A stretch of DNA of 34,932 nt from Polaromonas sp. AER18D-145 (GTDB lineage Bacteria; Pseudomonadota; Gammaproteobacteria; Burkholderiales; Burkholderiaceae_C), in NCBI RefSeq assembly GCF_002379095.1, contig NZ_NBZV01000048.1, positions 1 through 34,932 on the forward strand. Reading direction: 5' to 3'. Under the pieces are notes generated by a model, which saw nothing but the letters and a program-made list of their open reading frames with translations, did not search any database and was not told where the DNA came from. Below, one piece after another: positions 15,500 to 21,795 of this stretch (position 1 is the first letter of the stretch; the number at the start of each line of letters is the position of its first letter). The position numbers were made by a program, and so were the translations under genes.

Positions 15500-15748
15500 T
15501 TAGCACAGTGGTTGCGATCTGTCACGCATTAATCGGATTTCACGCTCTGCATGTGCCGATGCCAATTGACGCGCCAGCATGAGCTGGATCGTCAAGGAGC
15601 CTATTTGATAAATTTCTCTGGCGGTCAACGCGCCGATGCTGCGCACCAGACTGCCAGCGGCGGGGTCCTTGAAGCTCAGCGGCGACTCACCATGAAGGGC
15701 TGCTTGGATATGGTGGGCGATAGTGTCGATATGGCTGGAATCGATCAT
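15500..15748 (-). CDS. Small hypothetical protein of the element's replication operon
   Basis: An 82-residue protein that I do not recognise. It is mainly helical (SLVRSIGALTAREIYQIGSL, then TIQLMLARQLASAHAEREIR), has no signal peptide or membrane span, and ends PLC. The start ATG at 15748 overlaps the stop of the upstream gene (ATGA, 15745-15748), so the two are translationally coupled; the longer frame from 15823 would run inside that upstream gene. It is the last gene of the operon before the capsid leader. A role in replication or its control is inferred from position only. Confidence 0.72.
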   Translation of the reverse strand: MIDSSHIDTIAHHIQAALHGESPLSFKDPAAGSLVRSIGALTAREIYQIGSLTIQLMLARQLASAHAEREIRLMRDRSQPLC

Positions 15749-16077
15749 GTCTTGCTTTCTGGATAGGTTTGTTTGAAGTGAGTCAGGAGGTCGGCTTGCA
15801 GCGCCGGCGGTGTGGCCAGGCATTCGGCCCGCATCTGGTCGCGGGCGGCCTTGCTGTCGCCGTGGTGGTCGCAGGCCCGCATGGCGGCCTTGAGTAGTTC
15901 GGCGGTGGTTTTGCTTGCGTCGGTCAGTAGCTCCAGCAGTTCGGGCTTGTGGTCCCGAATCAAGGCGCGTAGCTCATCGGTCAGGCGAGCCGCTGGCGAA
16001 GCTACCAATTTGCCGCCATCGTTCGAGACGGTCACGCCGGAATCACTGAGACGGCGGTAAACGGTCAGAGCACTCAT
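15745..16077 (-). CDS. TubC_N-domain-like small protein
   Basis: A 110-residue protein whose first ~55 residues resemble the TubC N-terminal docking domain fold: VYRRLSDSGVTVSNDGGKLV, then RLTDELRALIRDHKPELLEL. In phage and plasmid replication modules this domain often stands alone or precedes primase/helicase domains, where it probably mediates protein-protein contacts. The C-terminal half (KTTAELLKAAMRACDHHGDS onward) is helical and unassigned. It starts 2 bp after the DUF3987 protein stop and overlaps the next gene by 4 nt, so it is cotranslated with both. Confidence 0.75.
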   Translation of the reverse strand: MSALTVYRRLSDSGVTVSNDGGKLVASPAARLTDELRALIRDHKPELLELLTDASKTTAELLKAAMRACDHHGDSKAARDQMRAECLATPPALQADLLTHFKQTYPESKT

Positions 16078-16079
16078 GC

Positions 16080-17687
16080 TTAGAACTCCTCCACGTCAGC
16101 AGTTTTTTCTGCATCGGCCTGCGAAGTGTGCGAACTATGCGAATCAAGCGAATAATCAACACTGGCGCGGGTTGGCGGGTTTTTTTCGCCATTGCTAACT
16201 ATCAATAGTTCGCTAACTAACTCACGTTCCCCGGTTGATTGTTCGCTTTTAAAAGTTTGTTCGCTAACTAAAAAATCATGCTCTAGCCCGCATGGATGCT
16301 CGTTGTTAGCCTTGTTCGCATAGTTAGCGGTAGTGAACTGATAAAACTTAGTCGGGCGTCCCGGTGCGCTGCGATCTTCTTCAACCGTGATGCGCGGCGG
16401 GTTGCTCGATAGCAATTCATCCAACGCGGAATCAATCCGGGTTTTGCTGGTGTGCCCGCTGAAACACTTCACCGTGATTTGCTTGCGCGTCACCCGTTTT
16501 TCTCGGCGCAGGAACTCCACGATCTTTTGCGCCGTGTCGTTCGTCTCTGCCACGACCACCTCATCGGCGGCGCTTGCAAAAATGAACTTCACGCTTTCCA
16601 CTGAATACCGAACCCACGCCAGCGCAGCATTGACGTGATGCACCTCCACGGTGGTGGTCAGGTCGCACAGGGCGAACAGCATCGCCATGCGTAGCAGCAT
16701 GGGGGCGCGGCGCTCGATCAGGGCGGTGATGCGCTCGCCCGCTGAGTTGTCGTTCAGCTCGCCGTGGTAGAGCTTTTCGTAGAGCTTGCAGGCGTCTGTT
16801 GAAAGCTCCACGCGCATATGGTCTTTCTCTACCCAGCGCTCGGCCTTGCAGAACGTCAGCACCTCATGCACGCGCAGGGCCAGGGCGTCCACCTCATCCT
16901 GGCGCGTGGCGCGGGGGAAGGCCAGCATCTTGGTACGCTCGGCCCAAAACATCATGAAACGGTTTGCAAAGCCGTTCGTCAGTTCCCGCGAAGCCATCAG
17001 GCCCAGCAGCTCGCCAGGCGTTACCGCGCCGATCATGGCGATATGGGGGTCAGTTGCCCAAAGGCGGCTGCTTTTCGTGGCGGGCTTCATGCTCACGCCG
17101 TCCCAGCAGTCGCGCAGCGCTGCCGACAAGGTGTTGCCTTCGCGCTTGCCTTGGTGCAGTACGTTGGCAAACTCGGACTCGATCACCAGCAGGCGCTTGT
17201 CCAGCACGGCTTCAACTTCGGTTTTTCCCTCGGTGTAGCCATCATGGATAAGGTACACCAGCCCTTCACGACTTGACAAGCCGCCACGGTGAACTTGAGG
17301 CGTGGCGTCTTGGCTCAGTGCCTTTAGCGCCCGCTCGATACGGCTGATAAGCGACACGGCGTCACCTTTGCGGCCACGGCCTGAGCGGCCAATGTGCAAG
17401 AAGAATCCCCGCGTATGGTGCCAAGTGTTGCCCACGGCCATGTAAGGCCCACGGCCCACAGCGCAGCTCATGAAGGCAATGAAGTTTGCAGCGACGGCGA
17501 ACGGGTTGGCTTCGGTCGTGTCGCCACCGGCCCGCGCCACATCGCCGACAAGGCCGTAAAGGCAGGCGGGATCAGGCTGCGGCGCGTTGCGGTGGTTGTC
17601 TGGGCCATCGTCTGGGATGGTTTTTTCAACAATTCCAGCAGCGGCGTCCAGGCCGGCCATGTTGCGCTCATATTCTTGAGTGTTCAT
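16080..17687 (-). CDS. DUF3987 / YfjI-family replication protein
   Basis: A 535-residue protein of the DUF3987 (YfjI-like) family found in P4-type prophages and satellites, where it occupies the helicase position next to a primase. The phosphate-loop region reads LHIGRSGRGRKGDA (residues 98-110). Conserved DUF3987 blocks are RGGLSSREGLVYLIHDG, LLVIESEFANVLHQGKREGN and IGAVTPGELLGLM (residue runs in order). Around 395-460 there is a winged-helix-like segment (KIVEFLRREKRVTRKQITVK), followed by a Ser/Thr/Glu-rich disordered tail. The P-loop lacks the canonical GKS/T, so ATPase activity is uncertain. Its ATG overlaps the stop of the primase-like gene by 1 nt (TAATG). It is the largest replication gene of the element. 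Confidence 0.86.
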   Translation of the reverse strand: MNTQEYERNMAGLDAAAGIVEKTIPDDGPDNHRNAPQPDPACLYGLVGDVARAGGDTTEANPFAVAANFIAFMSCAVGRGPYMAVGNTWHHTRGFFLHIGRSGRGRKGDAVSLISRIERALKALSQDATPQVHRGGLSSREGLVYLIHDGYTEGKTEVEAVLDKRLLVIESEFANVLHQGKREGNTLSAALRDCWDGVSMKPATKSSRLWATDPHIAMIGAVTPGELLGLMASRELTNGFANRFMMFWAERTKMLAFPRATRQDEVDALALRVHEVLTFCKAERWVEKDHMRVELSTDACKLYEKLYHGELNDNSAGERITALIERRAPMLLRMAMLFALCDLTTTVEVHHVNAALAWVRYSVESVKFIFASAADEVVVAETNDTAQKIVEFLRREKRVTRKQITVKCFSGHTSKTRIDSALDELLSSNPPRITVEEDRSAPGRPTKFYQFTTANYANKANNEHPCGLEHDFLVSEQTFKSEQSTGERELVSELLIVSNGEKNPPTRASVDYSLDSHSSHTSQADAEKTADVEEF

Positions 17688-18148
17688 TATGCGAATGCCT
17701 CCGATATTGTTTGAATGCGCTGGGCGGCGACATACAGCCGGGCGCGATCTTTATCTGTGAGTTGGACGCCGTGGGCGATATTCCCGGCGGCGATGGCTGT
17801 CAGGGTTGACTCGAAGGCCAACACGCGGATTGCCTCCGTCGCCGGTAGCGGCTTGGGCCGCTGTTGCTTGCTGGGTTTTCCGTCGTCAACCCATGCGCCC
17901 AGGTCTTTAGCGGCGCTCATGAAGTCGAGGCCGTGCGCAGCCATGTGATAGGCCAGCACGTCGCCACCACGCGCACCACAGCCAGCCATGCAAACCCATG
18001 TGCCGGTGGTGGAGTTGATCCGCATGGAATCACTGCCGCCGTGAAAGGTGCAGCCCATTGTTTTCCACTTGCCCGGCCCCTTTGGGTTTTGGCCCTGACT
18101 TTCAAAGTAGCTGACAGGATCAGGAAGGCGGTCGCGGATAAAGCTCAT
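17687..18148 (-). CDS. CHC2 zinc-finger primase-like protein without TOPRIM
   Basis: A 153-residue protein. Residues about 28-75 match the DNA-primase CHC2 zinc-finger module: MGCTFHGGSDSMRIN supplies Cys and His, WVCMAGCGARGGDVLAYHMA supplies the last two Cys and the conserved GGD, and HGLDFMSAAKDLG follows. A full DnaG-type or satellite primase continues into a TOPRIM catalytic domain, which is absent here. The remaining ~70 residues are helical (EAIRVLAFESTLTAIAAGNI) and unassigned. It probably binds DNA and cooperates with the downstream DUF3987 protein, or recruits a host or helper primase. The start overlaps the upstream 91-aa gene by 4 nt. Confidence 0.85.
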   Translation of the reverse strand: MSFIRDRLPDPVSYFESQGQNPKGPGKWKTMGCTFHGGSDSMRINSTTGTWVCMAGCGARGGDVLAYHMAAHGLDFMSAAKDLGAWVDDGKPSKQQRPKPLPATEAIRVLAFESTLTAIAAGNIAHGVQLTDKDRARLYVAAQRIQTISEAFA

Positions 18149-18420
18149 GCTGCACCGCCGATCTGAGTCAGGAAAGCGCGCACGTCATTCAGATGGCTAA
18201 AAAATCGGGACTGATTCCAGCGACTGACAACAAAGGTAACCCGGCCATCGTCGGCGCGGCGGGTGTGTTGCAGGCTATGGCCCAACAATGCAAACTGCGC
18301 CTGCAGGGTCGCGTACTGCTTGCCTATATTTTCAGCAGGTGCTACAGTGGCGGCGTCTGTTTTGAGGTTTGCGTTTTGCCAGTCCCCCGACTGGCATTCG
18401 CTTTTCTGGGCCGCGCTCAT
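18145..18420 (-). CDS. Small hypothetical protein between alpA and primase
   Basis: A 91-residue protein, unrecognised. It has a polar N terminus (MSAAQKSECQSGDWQNANLK), a central helix (ENIGKQYATLQAQFALLGHS) and a C-terminal alpha/beta part (GRVTFVVSRWNQSRFFSHLN). There is no membrane span. It overlaps alpA and the primase gene by 4 nt on each side (ATGA), so it is firmly part of the operon and probably made in amounts matched to them. The C-terminal half is the pattern I associate with short ORFs beside primases in P4-like islands, but I cannot name a function. Confidence 0.72.
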   Translation of the reverse strand: MSAAQKSECQSGDWQNANLKTDAATVAPAENIGKQYATLQAQFALLGHSLQHTRRADDGRVTFVVSRWNQSRFFSHLNDVRAFLTQIGGAA

Positions 18421-18662
18421 GCCAGCACTTTGGCGCGCAGCCAGTTGGTGACACTGCCCGCAACCCAGCGGGTGCAGCGTGTGCCGTCCTTAATGGGCTG
18501 GGGAAATTTGCCATCGGCCACCTTGCGCCGGATGGTCGATTCAGACAGGCCGGTGACGGAGATAACCGTCTGGATTTTCAGCAGCGCGTCAGCAATTTGG
18601 ACGGCGTGCAGGGATTGCGGTTGCGGGCGATTCTGACGGCGTTTAACAGTATCTGGTTGCAT
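18417..18662 (-). CDS. alpA: AlpA-family transcriptional regulator / excisionase-like
   Basis: An 81-residue MerR-like helix-turn-helix protein of the AlpA family, which activates integrase or replication genes in P4-type prophages and satellites. The motif is TVISVTGLSESTIRRKVADG (HTH) followed by the wing KFPQPIKDGTRCTRWVAGSV and WLRAK. I place the start at ATG 18662, with AAGGTG a few bases upstream; an earlier in-frame start at 18692 falls across a 7-bp inverted repeat. It is the first gene of the five-step overlapping operon that includes the primase and DUF3987 genes. It is likely autoregulated through the dyad at 18665-18691. Confidence 0.87.
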   Translation of the reverse strand: MQPDTVKRRQNRPQPQSLHAVQIADALLKIQTVISVTGLSESTIRRKVADGKFPQPIKDGTRCTRWVAGSVTNWLRAKVLA

Positions 18663-18664
18663 GA

Positions 18665-18691
18665 TGCACCTTATGAATGAACATAGGTGCA
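18665..18691. promoter_or_regulatory. Putative operator at the alpA start
   Basis: TGCACCT (18665-18671) and AGGTGCA (18685-18691) form a perfect 7-bp inverted repeat with a 13-nt spacer. The proximal arm covers the ribosome binding site of alpA. Either AlpA itself or a helper-phage factor could act here, or the stem could hide the binding site in the mRNA. An A/T-rich stretch just upstream (about 18693-18725) probably holds the operon promoter. Confidence 0.5.
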
Positions 18692-18730
18692 TTAGGAATT
18701 TATCTTGCTATTAAATCTATAGCATCGAGC

Positions 18731-18780
18731 CGGCTGAGTCACTACTTAGCTGGCTGAGTCACTACTTGGCTGGCTGAGTC
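18731..18780. repeat. Tandem 20-bp repeat, 2.5 copies
   Basis: Units of (c/t)GGCTGAGTCACTACTT(a/g)GC lie at 18731-18750 and 18751-18770, with a partial copy at 18771-18780. The array spans the 3' end and stop codon of the 205-aa gene and runs towards the alpA promoter. It may be replication slippage or an iteron-like site. Confidence 0.85.
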
Positions 18781-19379
18781 GCGTTTTCCTTTTTCCATTG
18801 CCTACACCAACGGGTAAGCACATCTGCACTTTTTAGAGGTGCCTTTTCATCAGACTCGGGGCCAAACATTCGCAGCATGTCTAGCGCAAATTCTGCCTTG
18901 CTGGAATAAAGATTATTTTGCTTTTGCCATCTATCCCAGTAGGTCCGTACTGTCGCCTTCAGTGGTTGCTTAGGATCGGCCGCAACCCTCGCTTTGCCGC
19001 CACTAGCGGCCTTAACCTTGTTGAAGTGTTCAGCTAGTGGCTCGATCATTGCTCCTGAATCTACGGCTCCCCATCTGTAGCTGACGCAGTAAATGAATGC
19101 ATCGAGCATTTCGACGCATGTCTCCGATTGCCTGATAACTGGGTCTTCGACAATTTCCTCAAGGCGAACACGCAGCGCTTCACGAGCTTTCCCCTCGGGG
19201 GAGTTGATGAATGCATCAAAGTTTCGTTTCATGTCGATCCACATCTGTGCCGCGCTCTCGTTTCTTAATCGGCATTCTTCTTCCCACTCTTCCTCACTCA
19301 TTGCAGCGCGGGCTTCACGCACGCGCGCGACACTCGCGGGCGAGAGTAAATCAGATGGTTTTTTCTTCTCTTTTTTCAT
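18762..19379 (-). CDS. Hypothetical cargo protein of the element
   Basis: A 205-residue cytoplasmic protein, unrecognised. The N terminus is strongly charged (MKKEKKKPSDLLSPASVARV, then EEEWEEECRLRNESAAQMWI), followed by a helical core (CVEMLDAFIYCVSYRWGAVD). The C-terminal part is tryptophan-rich (TVRTYWDRWQKQNNLYSSKA, then LTRWCRQWKKENA). I chose ATG 19379 with GAG 6 nt upstream; the in-frame TTG at 19388 is less likely. GC content is visibly lower than in the capsid and replication genes, suggesting separate acquisition. The gene sits between integrase and alpA, the usual cargo position in satellites, so a helper-interference or defence role is possible but unproven. Confidence 0.68.
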   Translation of the reverse strand: MKKEKKKPSDLLSPASVARVREARAAMSEEEWEEECRLRNESAAQMWIDMKRNFDAFINSPEGKAREALRVRLEEIVEDPVIRQSETCVEMLDAFIYCVSYRWGAVDSGAMIEPLAEHFNKVKAASGGKARVAADPKQPLKATVRTYWDRWQKQNNLYSSKAEFALDMLRMFGPESDEKAPLKSADVLTRWCRQWKKENATQPAK

Positions 19380-19436
19380 AAATCTCAATTCATGATCCTT
19401 GTTGCCACGCCCGAAGGCGCGGCGGTGGTTGCTAAG

Positions 19437-19709
19437 TTACGCAGCTAATTTTTTCTCGCGGAGATTACTTTCATGCAGATATTCCTCATATGCCTCATGA
19501 ATGTCGTTTGCAACGCCCGAAGCAAGATATATCAATTCAGTCTTGATGGCGTCGTTCCAACTCCATTCAGTGTCAGTCAACACTTTGAGCAGCGCGTGAA
19601 GCTGCGGAATTTTTTCGCCCATAACGTCAATCCCCGCGTTTTGATGGCCATTTGCGCCTAAAACAAAACCGCGCTTATATTGACCCAGCGGTAAACTTTC
19701 GATAGCCAT
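19437..19709 (-). CDS. Small hypothetical cargo protein
   Basis: A 90-residue protein starting at ATG 19709 with GTGAG upstream; an in-frame TTG at 19727 is the alternative. It has a conserved-looking acidic, helical character (PQLHALLKVLTDTEWSWNDA, then YLASGVANDIHEAYEEYLHE) and no signal peptide or membrane span. I do not recognise it. It lies 57 bp upstream of the 205-aa gene and 102 bp from the integrase gene, in a low-GC stretch, and may form a two-gene cargo unit with its downstream neighbour. Confidence 0.62.
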   Translation of the reverse strand: MAIESLPLGQYKRGFVLGANGHQNAGIDVMGEKIPQLHALLKVLTDTEWSWNDAIKTELIYLASGVANDIHEAYEEYLHESNLREKKLAA

Positions 19710-19811
19710 GATTGAACTCACTTTCAATTGTGGTTAGGCGGGCATTGGGCCTTTTACCCTCTGCCTGCCGCCTTGTTGCCCTGAATAAACCGCGTCAGGG
19801 CATCGCGGTAT

Positions 19812-21047
19812 TTATGCCCGTAGCGGGATGACCTTCGCGCCTATGCGCAGGGTGTCCAGGTAGTCTGCCCACTCGATCATCATTTTGCGGCGTTGCGCCA
19901 TGTAGGTGGTGCGGTCGTAGGCATTCCCCAACGGCCCGGATTTTCCGTGTGCGAGTTGGGCCTCGATCACGTCGCCGTCAGTGTCCAGGTGTTCTCCCAG
20001 GATGGTGCGCGCCATCGCCCGGAACCCGTGGGCGGTCATCTCGGTGTTGTCATAACCCATACGGCGCAGCGCGGTGTTGACCGTGTTGTCGCTCATGGGG
20101 CGCTCGCCGGTCAGCAGGCTGGGGAAAACGTAGCGGCCATGACCAGACAGGGGGTGAATGCGCTTCAGGCAGGCGATGGCCTGCGGTGCCAGCGGGACAA
20201 GGTGCGGCCTGCCGCTGATCTTGCTTTGCTTGGTGCGCTTCATGTCCTTTGACGGTATGGTCAGCATGGCGCTATCGAAGTCAATCCACGTCCATTCCAT
20301 TTGACGGATATTACCGGGGCGCTGAAAAAGCAGGGCAGACAGAATCAGGGCTTCGCGTGTGGTGGGGTGCCCGTGATATGCCTCGATGGCGCGCAGCAGT
20401 TCACCGGCCTGCTTAGGCTCCAGTACCGCGCCCATGTGTTTGACGATCACGGCCTGCAAGGCACCACGCAGCGCATGGGCGGGATCGTTGACACAGCGGC
20501 CCGTGGCGATCCCGTAGCGGAACACCTGGCCAGCGTACTGGCGCAAGTAGTGGGCGGTCTGGATGATGCCGCGTGCCTCTACCCGGCGCAGGGCATCCAG
20601 CAGCAGCGGGGCGGTAATCTCAGTCAGTGGCAGACTGCCAAGCCGGGGGAAAAGATTGCTCTCTTGCAGGCGTATCCACTTCGCGCTGTGAACTTCGCTC
20701 CACTCTTTCTTCTTGACCGTCAGGAACTCACGCGCCACTTTTTCGTAAGTGTTGGCAGAACTGACGCGGGATGTTGCTTTATCAAGCTGGCGCTTTTGGG
20801 CGGGGTCAGTGCCTTGCGTCAGCAGTTTGCGGGCGTCATCGCGGGCAATGCGAACGTCTTTAAGTTTTACCGCTGGATAGTTGCCCAGGGACAGGCGTTT
20901 TTCCTTGCCGTCAAAACGGTACTTCCAAAACCAGCGCTTTGACTCATTGGGGGAAACTTCAAGGTACAAGCCCCCGGCGTCGGTGAATCGTGCGCGGGCC
21001 TTGCCGGTGGGGCAGGATGCTGCCTTGCAGGTGATTTCGGTAAGCAT
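19812..21047 (-). CDS. int: P4-type tyrosine integrase
   Basis: A 411-residue site-specific recombinase. Residues about 10-90 form the DUF4102 arm-DNA-binding domain (FTDAGGLYLEVSPNESKRWF, then KRLSLGNYPAVKLKDVRIAR). A SAM-like core-binding domain is about 100-200 and the catalytic domain about 215-390. Catalytic residues visible are Arg in LLFQRPGNIRQMEW, the HGFRAMARTIL box (His-x-x-Arg), the later His in AQLAHGKSG, and the nucleophile Tyr in NAYDRTTYMAQRR. It starts at ATG 21047, with CTGGAG upstream; arm-type repeats overlap the leader, so the protein probably represses its own promoter. It lies 174 bp from the tRNA-Gly 3' end it uses as attachment site, the standard arrangement. Confidence 0.96.
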   Translation of the reverse strand: MLTEITCKAASCPTGKARARFTDAGGLYLEVSPNESKRWFWKYRFDGKEKRLSLGNYPAVKLKDVRIARDDARKLLTQGTDPAQKRQLDKATSRVSSANTYEKVAREFLTVKKKEWSEVHSAKWIRLQESNLFPRLGSLPLTEITAPLLLDALRRVEARGIIQTAHYLRQYAGQVFRYGIATGRCVNDPAHALRGALQAVIVKHMGAVLEPKQAGELLRAIEAYHGHPTTREALILSALLFQRPGNIRQMEWTWIDFDSAMLTIPSKDMKRTKQSKISGRPHLVPLAPQAIACLKRIHPLSGHGRYVFPSLLTGERPMSDNTVNTALRRMGYDNTEMTAHGFRAMARTILGEHLDTDGDVIEAQLAHGKSGPLGNAYDRTTYMAQRRKMMIEWADYLDTLRIGAKVIPLRA

Positions 21048-21106
21048 GGGGGAACAAACTCCAGGAAAAAGAACAAAACTTGTTCTGTTCCCCCGTTTGT
21101 ACCCCC
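21048..21106. repeat. Right-end integrase arm-site-like repeats
   Basis: GGGGGAACAAACT (21048-21060), GAACAAAACTTGTTC (21071-21085) and CCCCCGTTTGTACCCCC (21090-21106) are variants of one motif, GGGG(G)NACAAAC. The last matches 16 of 17 bases with the left-end copy at 12382-12398. The array sits directly on the integrase leader, overlapping its ribosome binding site. Confidence 0.7.
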
Positions 21107-21220
21107 AACTATGCCGCGTTGCAATGGGTGCTCATGGCGGCACTTGACGGCTTAATAGAGCCTAAGTTATTGATTTAATTCAACTTTTGACTGTTTATGA
21201 CGTGTTATGAAAGTCATAAA

Positions 21221-21243
21221 TGGAGCGGGTGATGGGAATCGAA
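21221..21243 (+). repeat. attR (inside tRNA-Gly 3' end)
   Basis: The last 23 bases of the tRNA gene (including encoded CCA, seen as TGG at 21221-21223) are repeated at attL with a 2-base gap. The perfect block is 21227-21243. The tRNA 3' end here is the copy supplied by the element. Confidence 0.9.
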
Positions 21244-21294
21244 CCCACGCTATTTGCTTGGGAAGCAAAAGTTCTGCCATTGAACTACACCCGC
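21221..21294 (-). tRNA. tRNA-Gly (anticodon CCC)
   Basis: A 74-nt cloverleaf on the minus strand: acceptor stem GCGGGTG / CACCCGC, discriminator T, encoded CCA. The D arm has AGTTCAATGGCAGAACT. The anticodon stem TTTGC/GCAAA closes a 7-nt loop TTCCCAA with anticodon CCC, decoding GGG. The T arm contains GGTTCGATTCC. It is intact although an element is integrated in its 3' end, because the element restores the missing part. It is transcribed towards the element; an AT-rich dyad (TTATGA-AAG-TCATAA, 21205-21219) follows immediately. Confidence 0.97.
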
Positions 21295-21363
21295 ATGTTT
21301 GCCTGCATTATAAAAGCCAACCGGCCGGTTGGCTTTTCTTTCATCAGGGAGCGCGACGGCGCC

Positions 21364-21795
21364 TCAAGGACGCACGTAGGCCCAGCCTTCATCCTGCCTT
21401 TTCATGAGCTGAACCACGCCTGAACGGGCATAGCTGATGGACGCGTTCATGTCCGCCTTGGTGAGCTTTTGGGTCGTCATGGTGTTTTCGCAGGCCACGA
21501 CCTGAATGCCGGATTTGGTGGCCTCGGTAATGCGGTTGTTTGTCGTCGCGTCGGACTTGAGCATGCCGATGCCGGGACCATAGGCCACAATTTCGATGCT
21601 TACCTTGTCGGCGCCGCCGTATTCCTGCTGCACATTCTTGGCGTTGTTCAGGGCCAGGTTCCATTTGGCGGCATCGCCGTCGCTGACCTGGAGTACCACC
21701 TTGGGCTTGGCAGGCGCTGCGGTGACCGCACACCCGGTGAGGAAGGTGGCGCTGAAGGCCAAGACAACGGATTGAATGTATTTATTTATGATCAT
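21364..21795 (-). CDS. DsrE-like periplasmic lipoprotein
   Basis: A 143-residue exported protein. The N terminus is a lipoprotein signal (SVVLAFSATFLTGC, lipobox LTGC with Cys at about residue 22). The mature part has the alpha/beta pattern of DsrE/DsrF-like proteins: KVVLQVSDGDAAKWNLALNN at its start, IEIVAYGPGIGMLKSD, and GIQVVACENTMTTQKLTKAD, with one Cys in the position of the DsrE-type active site. It is translationally coupled to gabD (ATGA overlap, 21792-21795; ATG start 21795), so it belongs to the end of the GABA operon. Its link to GABA use is unclear; periplasmic DsrE-like proteins of this kind often occur with sulfur or redox functions. Confidence 0.82.
   Translation of the reverse strand: MIINKYIQSVVLAFSATFLTGCAVTAAPAKPKVVLQVSDGDAAKWNLALNNAKNVQQEYGGADKVSIEIVAYGPGIGMLKSDATTNNRITEATKSGIQVVACENTMTTQKLTKADMNASISYARSGVVQLMKRQDEGWAYVRP

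Larger units (their letters stand above)
12305..21243. mobile_element. Integrated satellite-like element with a capsid gene, in tRNA-Gly
   Basis: About 8.9 kb bounded by a duplicated tRNA 3' end: left copy 12305-12325, right copy 21221-21243 inside the intact tRNA-Gly gene. A P4-type integrase lies next to the tRNA. Its backbone on the minus strand is integrase, two unknown proteins, AlpA-like regulator, 91-aa protein, zinc-finger primase fragment, DUF3987/YfjI protein, TubC_N-like protein, 82-aa protein and HK97-fold major capsid protein, followed by an eroded left arm. No portal, terminase, protease, tail, lysis or conjugation genes are present. This layout fits a phage satellite (PICI/P4-like, relying on a helper phage) rather than an autonomous prophage or an ICE. 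The boundaries are seen directly; the satellite lifestyle is inferred. Confidence 0.88.

Noticed and set aside
18731..18780. CRISPR array
   Set aside because: The 20-bp units are directly tandem without unique spacers, and no cas genes are nearby.
12305..21243. Complete prophage or ICE
   Set aside because: There are no portal, terminase, tail, lysis, relaxase or mating-pair genes, and the size is only about 8.9 kb.
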